Shown piece by piece: positions 1 to 5,753 of a stretch of DNA of 10,929 nucleotides. The notes under the pieces were generated by a model. It saw only the letters and a program-made list of their open reading frames with translations. It was not told where the DNA came from and ran no database searches. The stretch is from RBG-16-66-20 sp039931635 (lineage in GTDB: Bacteria; Pseudomonadota; Gammaproteobacteria; Burkholderiales; SG8-39), in contig JBDTRO010000208.1 in assembly GCA_039931635.1 (NCBI GenBank), forward strand, positions 1 to 10,929, given 5' to 3'. Positions within the stretch are counted from its first letter, which is position 1; every line of letters starts with the position of its first letter. A program made the translations under genes and the position numbers.

Positions 1-116
1 GCGCCGCCGTCCCGCGCTGGATACCGCGGATGACCCCATGGCGGTCGGAATGATTGACGGAACGTCCGCTTTTGGCGGCGGGCTTTCCAAGGTCGGGCCC
101 AGTTCGAGAATGTGCC
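1..116. other. Flank left of the attC site, no gene seen
   Basis: No convincing coding sequence is visible here. One frame is open from base 2 through the attC hairpin to a TAG at 176-178, but its composition is arginine/alanine-rich read-through of GC-rich DNA, with no recognisable domain and no start supported by a ribosome binding site. If the attC at 117-180 is real, this stretch should be the 3' end of the preceding cassette. The stretch starts at the window edge, so the body of that cassette cannot be seen. Confidence 0.4.
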
Positions 117-180
117 ACCTGACAACGGCTTGCAGAGCGACGCGCCGCGGGCGGCGCGCGCCTGAAGCCGGACGTTAGGC
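117..180 (+). mobile_element. Integron attC recombination site
   Basis: The 64-bp imperfect palindrome has the layout of an integron cassette attC site. The right core box is GTTAGGC (174-180), matching GTTRRRY. The left core box is ACCTGAC (117-123), which matches RYYYAAC except for G in place of the first A. Inside, CGGCTT (126-131) pairs with AAGCCG (165-170), CAG (133-135) with CTG (162-164), GCG (137-139) with CGC (159-161), and CGCGCCGC (141-148) with GCGGCGCG (151-158). The unpaired bases G132, A136 and A140 all lie on the left arm, which is the asymmetry that lets IntI choose the bottom strand. The orientation means a preceding cassette ends here and a new one begins at the TTAGGC. 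No integrase gene, attI site or second attC is present in the window, so this is either the edge of an array or an isolated site. Confidence 0.85.
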
Positions 181-208
181 GCTTACTGCAAGCAATGCAG
201 GTTTCGAA

Positions 209-426
209 GTGAGCCAGAACGAGAAAGAAGACCTAGAACAAAACAAAGATGTTTCTCCTCGAGAAACGATTTTCATTTGGTCTTCTTGAAACCCGTGGAA
301 CCCATGCTTGTCGCATTCGGAGTAGTGGATGCGCTGGGCGGGCTATGGACATACTGCGCCATCGGTTCAGTCTCGCAAAGACGTGCTGGCACGTATGCAG
401 GAGTGAATTTCCCGTTGGAGTACTAG
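209..426 (+). pseudogene. Frameshifted small membrane ORF after attC
   Basis: Two adjoining reading frames look like halves of one roughly 72-residue protein. The first runs from GTG at 209 to TGA at 287-289 and is acidic and hydrophilic (start VSQNEKEDLEQNKD). The second is open across the same point, includes ATG at 304 and ends at TAG 424-426. It encodes a hydrophobic helix (MLVAFGVVDALGGLWTYCAI) followed by a basic tail. A one-base change or a -1 shift in the TCTTCTTGA stretch near 281-289 would join them. The TAG falls between the GGAG and the ATG of the acetyltransferase gene, as expected for translational coupling. I do not recognise the family. It could be a decayed cassette gene, a sequencing indel, or a separate 40-residue peptide starting at 304. 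A short inverted repeat, CTGCA(186-190)/TGCAG(196-200), lies just upstream. Confidence 0.4.
417..420 (+). promoter_or_regulatory. Ribosome binding site fixing the GNAT start
   Basis: GGAG lies 8 bases before ATG 429. This supports 429 and not the upstream in-frame ATG at 249, whose first 60 codons are cysteine- and arginine-rich, unlike a GNAT N-terminus, and overlap another reading frame. Confidence 0.7.
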
Positions 427-428
427 AG

Positions 429-920
429 ATGGCTATTCAGATTGCCCGCGCCGCCGGGAATTTTGCCGACTGGGCCGGGCTGTTGCGATTGCTGAAGGAA
501 TCGTTCGCATTCATGGAAGAACGGATTGATCCTCCTTCTTCCGTGCATGAACTTACCCTGAGCTCGATCGCCGCAAAAGCGCAGGCGGAAGCCTTGTTCC
601 TGGCTACCGTTGGATACCAACTCGTCGGCTGCGTCTTTGCCAGGCAGCAGGGCGATTCGCTTTACGTCGGCAAGCTGGCCGTCCTGGCGGACTGGCAGGG
701 CAAGGGCATTGGGCGGCGCTTGATGCGTGCCGCCGAGGAGCATGCGCGCGGCGCCAGGCTCCCGTATCTCGAGTTGGACGCGCGCATAGAGCTGGTCGAG
801 AATCACAAGGCGTTTTCGGCGATGGGGTTCGTCAGGACTGCCGAGCGCGCCCACGCAGGCTATGATCGCCCGACTTTCATCACCATGCGCAAGCAATTGA
901 CACGCAGCAAGCCGCCGTGA
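429..920 (+). CDS. GNAT-family N-acetyltransferase
   Basis: This 163-residue protein probably transfers an acetyl group from acetyl-CoA to an amine. The substrate cannot be told from sequence. GNAT motif A is clear: the strand YVGKLAVLADW (79-89) is followed by the pyrophosphate-binding loop QGKGIG (90-95) and the helix RRLMRAAEEHA. The later segment LPYLELDARIELVENHKAF (111-129) followed by MGF fits motif B, where the chain passes the CoA tail. The length is normal for a single-domain GNAT. The N-terminal helices (about 10-35) would shape the substrate pocket. The start at ATG 429 is chosen for its GGAG 8 bases upstream. The gene ends in a 4-bp overlap with the exporter gene, so the two are probably co-translated. 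A plausible but unproven idea is modification plus export of one amino acid or amine. Small acetyltransferases are common integron cargo, and an attC lies 250 bp upstream. Confidence 0.85.
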   Translation: MAIQIARAAGNFADWAGLLRLLKESFAFMEERIDPPSSVHELTLSSIAAKAQAEALFLATVGYQLVGCVFARQQGDSLYVGKLAVLADWQGKGIGRRLMRAAEEHARGARLPYLELDARIELVENHKAFSAMGFVRTAERAHAGYDRPTFITMRKQLTRSKPP

Positions 921-1528
921 ACCTGGACACCTGGCTCATCTACCTCCTGGCGGCGACCGGGCTTTCGCTGTCACCCGGACCCAACGGGCTGCTGGCGTTG
1001 ACGCATGGGGCCTTGCACGGCAGGCGCAAGGCGCTGTTCACCGTATTTGGAGGCGCGTTCGGTTTCATCACCGTCGTCGCCCTCTCCATGCTCGGCATTG
1101 GCGCTTTGCTGCAGGCTTCCCTGGTGTGGCTGCTGGTCATGAAGTGGGTGGGTGGCGCTTACCTGATCTGGCTCGGCATCCAGGTCTGGCGCGCGCCGCC
1201 GATCGGCTTCGAAGTGCGTGCTACAGCAGAACCCAGGGGAGGCTGGTCGATGTTCCGGCAAGGCGCGCTCTCCGCGCTGACGAATCCGAAGGCGCTGCTC
1301 TTCTTCGCTGCCTTTCTGCCGCAGTTCATCGATCCCGAGCGCAGCCTCCTGGTCCAGTTCGTCATCATGGCGGCCACGTTTGCGGTCATCGAAATAGCGA
1401 CCGAGATATTCATCGCCAGCATGGCGCATCGCATCAGCCCCTGGCTGGCGCGGGTCGGACGACGCTTCAACCAGGCTTGCGGCGGCATGTTCATGGCGAT
1501 TGGGGCCGCGCTGCCTCTGCGCGGCTGA
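917..1528 (+). CDS. LysE/RhtB-family amino acid exporter
   Basis: This 203-residue inner-membrane protein belongs to the LysE/RhtB family, which exports amino acids such as lysine, homoserine, threonine or leucine using the proton gradient. The N-terminal helix (about 4-20) runs into the family signature SPGPNG (19-24). Further hydrophobic helices lie at about 42-65, 67-92 (with GGAYLIWLGIQVW, 79-91), 126-138, 146-168 and 185-201. The conserved NPKALLFFAAFLPQF (123-137) is the second family hallmark. The length is typical. The start is GTG, within GTGA, overlapping the acetyltransferase stop; its first residues line up with where family members usually begin. No strong Shine-Dalgarno sequence is seen, so translation probably depends on ribosomes finishing the upstream gene. 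The substrate is unknown. Confidence 0.9.
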   Translation: MNLDTWLIYLLAATGLSLSPGPNGLLALTHGALHGRRKALFTVFGGAFGFITVVALSMLGIGALLQASLVWLLVMKWVGGAYLIWLGIQVWRAPPIGFEVRATAEPRGGWSMFRQGALSALTNPKALLFFAAFLPQFIDPERSLLVQFVIMAATFAVIEIATEIFIASMAHRISPWLARVGRRFNQACGGMFMAIGAALPLRG

Positions 1529-1635
1529 GCGGCGGAAAAGTCCATGGCGCCGGCCGTTCCGACAGTCTGGCAGCGCATTCGGCTCCTGTGGGCCGATAAG
1601 GCTTAACCTGCGCGGTGACCTGACTGGAGGCAACG

Positions 1636-2043
1636 ATGACGACCGAGCTTTTCTATCTCCTGTTCACCGCCATGCTCACCGGAGTCCTGTGGATTCCCGT
1701 GGTCGTAGGCAAAGTGCTGGCGCGCGGACCGATCCAGCCCGCCGACTACAAGGTCGCGCCGACCTCGCCGCTGCCCGACTGGGTCAATCGCGCCAACCGC
1801 GCGCATGTGAATGCGGTCGAAAATTTCGCGCCGTTCGCGGCGGTTGTCCTGATCGCCCATTCGGCCGGCGTGTGGACCTCCGTCACCGAGAACTGCGCCA
1901 TGGTCTTTTTCTTTGCGCGCGTGGCGCACGCCGTGGTGCACATCACCGGATTCAGCCTTTTCAGGGCCCGTACCGTGTTGTTCACAGTGGCCTGGATCGC
2001 GTTTCTCGTGTACGCATTCGAACTGCTGCGCCATTCGGTTTGA
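1636..2043 (+). CDS. MAPEG-family membrane protein
   Basis: This 135-residue protein matches the MAPEG family (membrane-associated proteins in eicosanoid and glutathione metabolism), small four-helix membrane proteins, some of which bind glutathione. Helices lie at about 5-28, 64-80, 86-105 and 112-131. The family signature follows the first loop: NRANRAHVNAVENF (51-64), carrying the Arg, Asn and Glu residues typical of the glutathione-binding region. A second conserved segment, FFFARVAHAVVHITG (91-105), precedes RART. GGAGG at 1626-1630 lies 5 bases before ATG 1636, a strong ribosome binding site. The 107-bp gap after the exporter gene shows no clear hairpin terminator. Bacterial members are mostly uncharacterised, so enzymatic activity cannot be claimed. 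The 3' end overlaps the DUF2127 gene. Confidence 0.85.
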   Translation: MTTELFYLLFTAMLTGVLWIPVVVGKVLARGPIQPADYKVAPTSPLPDWVNRANRAHVNAVENFAPFAAVVLIAHSAGVWTSVTENCAMVFFFARVAHAVVHITGFSLFRARTVLFTVAWIAFLVYAFELLRHSV

Positions 2044-2485
2044 CGGCACGCGTGCGGTCGCGGTCTTCGAGGCGGCCAAGGGCACGGTAGTCCTGCTTGC
2101 CGGATTCGGCCTGCTGTCGATCGTGCATCACGACGTGCAGCACGTGGCCGAGCAGCTAGTCAGCCACCTGCATCTCAATCCCGCCAGCCGCTATCCGCGC
2201 GTCTTCCTCGATGCGGCGGCGGCGCTGACCGAATCGCGGGCGACGCTGCTGGTCATCGGCGCGGCGGCTTATGCGTTGGTGAGGTTCGTCGAAGCCTACG
2301 GCCTTTGGCACCGGCGGCGCTGGGCAGAGTGGTTCGCGGCCATCAGCGGCGCGATCTACATCCCGTTCGAGTTGTACGAGTTACACCAGCGCGCAGGCTG
2401 GCTTGCGCCCGCGGCGCTGGCGCTCAATATCCTCGTCGTCGCCCTGATGTGCCGGGCACTGTTGCGCGGCTACGGACGGGCCTAG
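2033..2485 (+). CDS. DUF2127-family membrane protein, start unusual
   Basis: From about residue 7 the protein reads as a DUF2127-type small membrane protein: RAVAVFEAAKG, then a hydrophobic helix, then HHDVQHVAEQL, HLHLNPASRYPRVFLD, a second helix, VRFVEAYGLWHRRRWAEW, and a final helix near the C-terminus. The function is unknown. The reading frame has no ATG, GTG or TTG close to the expected N-terminus. The nearest ATG is at 1913, deep inside the MAPEG gene, and would add 40 cysteine- and arginine-rich residues that do not look like protein. I give ATT 2033 as a tentative start because it puts the first residues at the right distance from the conserved VFEAAKG and gives 150 residues with an 11-bp overlap with the MAPEG gene. 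A sequence error or a mutated start codon would also explain this. The TAG stop shares CTAG with the convergent dehydrogenase gene. Confidence 0.75.
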   Translation: MRFDGTRAVAVFEAAKGTVVLLAGFGLLSIVHHDVQHVAEQLVSHLHLNPASRYPRVFLDAAAALTESRATLLVIGAAAYALVRFVEAYGLWHRRRWAEWFAAISGAIYIPFELYELHQRAGWLAPAALALNILVVALMCRALLRGYGRA

Positions 2486-3537
2486 AACGCCAGCACGACG
2501 CGGCCAAGCACCTTGCCGGCCTTCAGGTCTTCCAGGATCTCGGTCACTTCGCTCGCCGGGCGGATGGTGACCGGCGTGGCCTTGAGCTTCTTTTTCTTCG
2601 CCAGCGCGACCACTTCCTTCAGTTCCTGCAGGTTGCCGACATAGGAGCCGACGAGGCCGATCGCGCGCTGCGCGAACGGCGGCAGCGGGTGCGTAAGCTC
2701 GCCGCCGAAGAGGCCGCAGAGCACGTAGCGGCCGCCCTTCCTGAGCGCGCCCAGGCCGAGCGCGGCGGTGGCGGGCATGCCGACGAGGTCGATGGCGCCG
2801 GCGAGGCTGCCCAGTGCGAGTGCCGCGAGCTTTTGCGTGGCGTCCGGGACGCGCGTATCCAGGGTCAGCTTCGCGCCGAGCTTTTTCGCCGCGTCCAGTT
2901 TCGCCGGGTCGATATCGCAGGCGATGATGTTCTTCACGCCCTGCGCGCGCAGCACCGAGACGCATACCAGGCCGAGGCCGCCGCAGCCGAGCACCGCCAC
3001 CCAGTCCTTGGGGCCGAGCTTCGGCAGCTTCGCGGTTGCGCTGTAGGTGGTGAGGCCGGAGCAGGCGAGCGTGGAGGCGAAGGCGTCGTCGACGCCGCTC
3101 GAATCCACCAGATAGCGCGGATGCGGGATCAGCACGTGGCTCGCGTAGGCGCCGGGACGGTTGACGCCAAGGAACTGCGAGCCGGAGACGCAGTAGTTGT
3201 CCTGGCCTGATTTGCAGATCGGGCATTTGCCGCAGCCTATCCAGGGATAGACGATGCGCCTCTGGCCGATCCTCACGCCCTTTGCCTTCGGGCCCAACGC
3301 TTCAACTACTCCGAAAGGCTCATGGCCCAGGGTAAACGGCGGAAGGCATCCCCTGTCTTTCACATAGAATTTCTTGCCACCGCCCCAGTCGAAGTAGCCG
3401 TCCCAGATGTGCAGGTCCGAATGGCACACGCCCGAGCGCGTGACGCGCACGAGCACTTCCGTGTTCTTTGGTTTTGGCGTGTCCTGGAGAACTTTCTGCA
3501 GGGGCTTGCCGTGCTCGAGAAACTGGTAGCTGATCAT
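2482..3537 (-). CDS. Zinc-dependent alcohol dehydrogenase (MDR family)
   Basis: This 351-residue medium-chain dehydrogenase/reductase should oxidise an alcohol or reduce an aldehyde with NAD. Catalytic-zinc ligands are visible at C38 (GVCHSDLH), H72 with E73 (LGHEPFG) and C159 (LACSGLT). The structural zinc lobe has C102, C105, C108 and C116 (GCGKCPIC then NYC). The nucleotide fold begins at GCGGLG (184-189), and D208 at the end of the next strand favours NAD over NADP. The start is ATG 3537, preceded by GGGGA (3542-3546). A longer form from 3603 would add 22 non-conserved residues lying in the metY 3' end. The natural substrate cannot be inferred. The gene follows metY after 31 bp, in a region with two alternative hairpins, and ends convergently against the DUF2127 gene with no room for a dedicated terminator. 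Confidence 0.92.
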   Translation of the reverse strand: MISYQFLEHGKPLQKVLQDTPKPKNTEVLVRVTRSGVCHSDLHIWDGYFDWGGGKKFYVKDRGCLPPFTLGHEPFGVVEALGPKAKGVRIGQRRIVYPWIGCGKCPICKSGQDNYCVSGSQFLGVNRPGAYASHVLIPHPRYLVDSSGVDDAFASTLACSGLTTYSATAKLPKLGPKDWVAVLGCGGLGLVCVSVLRAQGVKNIIACDIDPAKLDAAKKLGAKLTLDTRVPDATQKLAALALGSLAGAIDLVGMPATAALGLGALRKGGRYVLCGLFGGELTHPLPPFAQRAIGLVGSYVGNLQELKEVVALAKKKKLKATPVTIRPASEVTEILEDLKAGKVLGRVVLAF

Positions 3538-3544
3538 GCTTTCC

Positions 3545-3563
3545 CCGATTCGTGTTGAATCGG
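3545..3563 (-). promoter_or_regulatory. Hairpin B touching the dehydrogenase ribosome binding site
   Basis: CCGATTC (3545-3551) and GAATCGG (3557-3563) form a perfect 7-bp stem with a 5-base loop. On the minus-strand transcript its second arm runs directly into GGAAAGCATG, so the stem holds half of the GGGGA ribosome binding site of the dehydrogenase gene. It shares bases 3559-3563 with hairpin A, so both cannot form at once. The function is inferred. Confidence 0.45.
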
Positions 3564-3584
3564 CGCGGTCAGACCCGCGCCGAT
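3559..3584 (-). promoter_or_regulatory. Hairpin A at the metY stop codon
   Basis: ATCGGCGCGG (3559-3568) pairs perfectly with CCGCGCCGAT (3575-3584) around a 6-base loop, TCAGAC on the plus strand, that contains the metY stop codon. The 10-bp GC-rich stem would be stable in RNA. No T-run follows on either strand, so it does not look like an ordinary intrinsic terminator. A role in mRNA stability or coupling between metY and the dehydrogenase gene is possible. Confidence 0.5.
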
Positions 3585-4858
3585 ACTGCAAGTGCCTGGT
3601 CAATGTCCCACAGGATGTCGTCCAGCGATTCGATGCCCACCGACATGCGGATCATGTCGGGGGTGACGCCCGCCTTCAGTTGCTCCTCGTCGCTCATCTG
3701 CCGGTGCGTGGTCGAGGCCGGATGGATGATCAGCGTCTTTGCGTCGCCGATGTTGGCGAGGTGGCTCATGAATTCCGAGGCGTCGATGAACTTCTCGCCC
3801 GCCTTCGCGCCGCCCTTGACGCCGAAATTGAGAAGACCGGACGCCCCTTTGGGCAAATATTTTTGAGATAGGGAAAAATACTTATTTCCCGGCAACCCCG
3901 GGTAGTTCACCCAGGCCACGCGCGGATGGTCCTTGAGGAATTTCGCCACCGCGAGCGCGTTGGCGCAGTGCCGGTCCATGCGCACCGGCAGCGATTCCAG
4001 CCCGAGCAGCAGCAGCCAGGCGTTCATCGGCGAGAGGGTCGGGCCGAAGGTGCGCATGATCTCCATGCGTGCCTTCATGGTGAAGCCGAAATCGCCGAAG
4101 GTTTCGTGGAACACGACGCCGTGGTAGCCGGGCGAGGGCGAGGTGAACTCGGGGAACTTGCCGTTGCCCCAGTTGAATCTGCCGGATTCCACGATCACGC
4201 CGCCCATCGTCGTGCCGTGGCCGCCGATGTACTTGGTGGCCGAATGGATCACGATGTCCGCGCCCCAGTCGCAGGGCCGGCACAGGTAGGGCGAGGGCAC
4301 GGTGTTGTCCAGCACCAGCGGGATTTCGGCCTCATGCGCGATCTTTGCCAGCGCCTCGATGTCCACGATGTTGATGAGCGGATTGCCGAGCGTTTCGGCG
4401 TAGAGGAGTTTTGTGTTTTTTCTTATATTTGATTTAAAGGAACTTAAATTGTCAGGATCGACAAAGCTGGTCTCGATCCCCAGTTTCTTCAGATTCACGC
4501 CGAGCAGCGTGTGCGTGCCGCCATACAGCGTGGAGGCGGACACGATGTGGTCGCCCGCCTTGCACAGCGTGAGCAGCGCCGTGGCCTCGGCGGCCTGGCC
4601 GGTGGCGCAGGCGAGCGCGGCGCGCCCGTTCTCGATCGCCGCCATGCGCTCCTCGAACACCGCCACGGTCGGATTGGAGATGCGCGAGTAGACGTTGCCG
4701 AAGGTCTGCAGGTTGAACAGGCTCGCCGCGTGCTCGGCGGAATCGAACACGAATGAAGTGGTCTGGTAGATCGGCGCCGCGCGCGCGCCGGTGGCGGCGT
4801 CCGGAATCTGCCCCGCGTGCAGGCAAAGCGTTTCGAAGCCGAATTTGCGGTCCGCCAT
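3569..4858 (-). CDS. O-acetylhomoserine sulfhydrylase (MetY type)
   Basis: This 429-residue PLP enzyme of the Cys/Met metabolism family probably makes homocysteine from O-acetylhomoserine and sulfide in the cytosol, for methionine synthesis. Visible signatures: ETLCLHAG (9-16), PIYQTTSF (29-36), NVYSRISNPT (55-64) with Y57 and R59 that contact the cofactor phosphate of the neighbouring subunit, ATGQAA (85-90) binding the phosphate, D184 in LDNT pairing with the PLP ring nitrogen, and K209 in SATKYIGGHG as the Schiff-base lysine. Length and order fit MetY rather than the shorter MetB/MetC. Two local AT-rich patches (about 3842-3893 and 4403-4450) encode KYFSLSQKY and SSFKSNIRKN and stand out from the GC-rich gene. 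There is no clear Shine-Dalgarno sequence before ATG 4858. The transglutaminase gene ends 18 bp upstream, so coupling to it is likely. A MetZ (O-succinylhomoserine) specificity is less likely but not excluded. Confidence 0.92.
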   Translation of the reverse strand: MADRKFGFETLCLHAGQIPDAATGARAAPIYQTTSFVFDSAEHAASLFNLQTFGNVYSRISNPTVAVFEERMAAIENGRAALACATGQAAEATALLTLCKAGDHIVSASTLYGGTHTLLGVNLKKLGIETSFVDPDNLSSFKSNIRKNTKLLYAETLGNPLINIVDIEALAKIAHEAEIPLVLDNTVPSPYLCRPCDWGADIVIHSATKYIGGHGTTMGGVIVESGRFNWGNGKFPEFTSPSPGYHGVVFHETFGDFGFTMKARMEIMRTFGPTLSPMNAWLLLLGLESLPVRMDRHCANALAVAKFLKDHPRVAWVNYPGLPGNKYFSLSQKYLPKGASGLLNFGVKGGAKAGEKFIDASEFMSHLANIGDAKTLIIHPASTTHRQMSDEEQLKAGVTPDMIRMSVGIESLDDILWDIDQALAVSARV

Positions 4859-4876
4859 GCGGGCAATTCTACCGAG

Positions 4877-5740
4877 TTACAGCGGCGTGACCGTGACCCG
4901 GACTTCGAGGTCCTGTTCGCCGCCTCCGAGGATCACGCCGCGCATGGGCGTAACGTCGCTGAAGTCACGGCCCCAGGCGAGCGTGACGTGCCCGTCGCCG
5001 ACCACGACGTTGTTGGTGGGGTCGAGATCCAGCCATCCCGCGCCGGTCCAGACCGACACCCAGGCGTGCGAGGCGTCGGCGCCGACTAGGCGAGGCTTGC
5101 CCGGTGGCGGCGAGGTGACGATATAGCCGCTTACGTAGCGTGCCGCGACGCCCTGGCTGCGCAGGCAGCCGGCCATGAAGTGGGCGAAATCCTGGCATAC
5201 GCCGCGGCGCCTGGCGAGAACGTCGCGCAGCGGCGTGGCGACGCTGGTCGCTTTCGGATCGAAGGTGAAATCGGCGTGGATGCGGCGCGTGAGGTCCAGT
5301 GCGACGTCGACCAGGCCGCGCCCCGCGCCGAAGCTCCGCTCCGCGTAGGCGGCAAGGTCGCGGAAGAATTCGATGTGCGGCGATTCGAACAGGAACTGGG
5401 TCGGTTCGAGCAGCGACTCGCCGCCGCGGCGCAAGCGGTCGCGCACCTGCTCCCAGGGGTCCCCGTCGGACGCGGATGCGCCGCGCGCGGTTACGCCGAC
5501 CTGCGACTCCGCGCGTACCGCGAGCGAGGCATGGGGCGCGGCAAGCATGATCTGCGTCACCGGATTGCCGAAATAATCTTCGCGCGAGCTGGTTTCGGAC
5601 GGCACGGGCTGGATATCGATGCGGTGCCGTTCCAGTTGCTGGAATTCGAGCACCCGCGGCGTCAGGTGCAGCAGTTGCTGCGACAGCACCACCGGGGCTT
5701 CGTAGCTGTATATCGTCTCGTGCAGGACGTTGTACTTCAC
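4877..5740 (-). CDS. Transglutaminase-like cysteine protein with N-terminal beta domain
   Basis: This 287-residue protein combines an N-terminal beta-rich bacterial transglutaminase region (about 1-85, beginning KYNVLHETIYSYEAPV with HLTPR at 25-29) and a papain-like transglutaminase core. The catalytic triad is visible: C182 in RRGVCQDFAH, H225 in DASHAWVSVW, and D240 in LDLDPTNN. The family cleaves or forms amide bonds, often acting as a peptidase or transferase on glutamyl-type linkages; the actual substrate is unknown. No signal peptide is seen, so it is probably cytosolic. I chose GTG 5740 because the protein then begins where relatives do, with AAGG a few bases upstream. TTG 5764 would add eight residues and overlap the upstream gene. 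The ATP-grasp/alpha-E gene ends 13 bp before it, and the pairing of these two genes is widely conserved. Confidence 0.9.
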   Translation of the reverse strand: MKYNVLHETIYSYEAPVVLSQQLLHLTPRVLEFQQLERHRIDIQPVPSETSSREDYFGNPVTQIMLAAPHASLAVRAESQVGVTARGASASDGDPWEQVRDRLRRGGESLLEPTQFLFESPHIEFFRDLAAYAERSFGAGRGLVDVALDLTRRIHADFTFDPKATSVATPLRDVLARRRGVCQDFAHFMAGCLRSQGVAARYVSGYIVTSPPPGKPRLVGADASHAWVSVWTGAGWLDLDPTNNVVVGDGHVTLAWGRDFSDVTPMRGVILGGGEQDLEVRVTVTPL

Positions 5741-5753
5741 GTTGCGCCTTGCT

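Noticed and set aside
249..428. N-terminal extension of the acetyltransferase
   Set aside because: The 60 residues are cysteine- and arginine-rich and do not resemble a GNAT N-terminus. ATG 429 has the ribosome binding site, and a better frame overlaps this stretch.
1600..1606. GCTTAAC as a second attC core box
   Set aside because: It fits RYYYAAC, but no matching GTTRRRY box or palindrome follows within attC distance.
2305..3210. Plus-strand 301-codon open frame
   Set aside because: It lies opposite the dehydrogenase gene and across the DUF2127 gene, is rich in arginine, alanine and glycine, and has no domain. It is an antisense shadow of GC-rich codons.
3538..3603. Extended N-terminus of the alcohol dehydrogenase
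   Set aside because: The 22 added residues are not family-like and overlap the metY 3' end, and a good ribosome binding site precedes ATG 3537.
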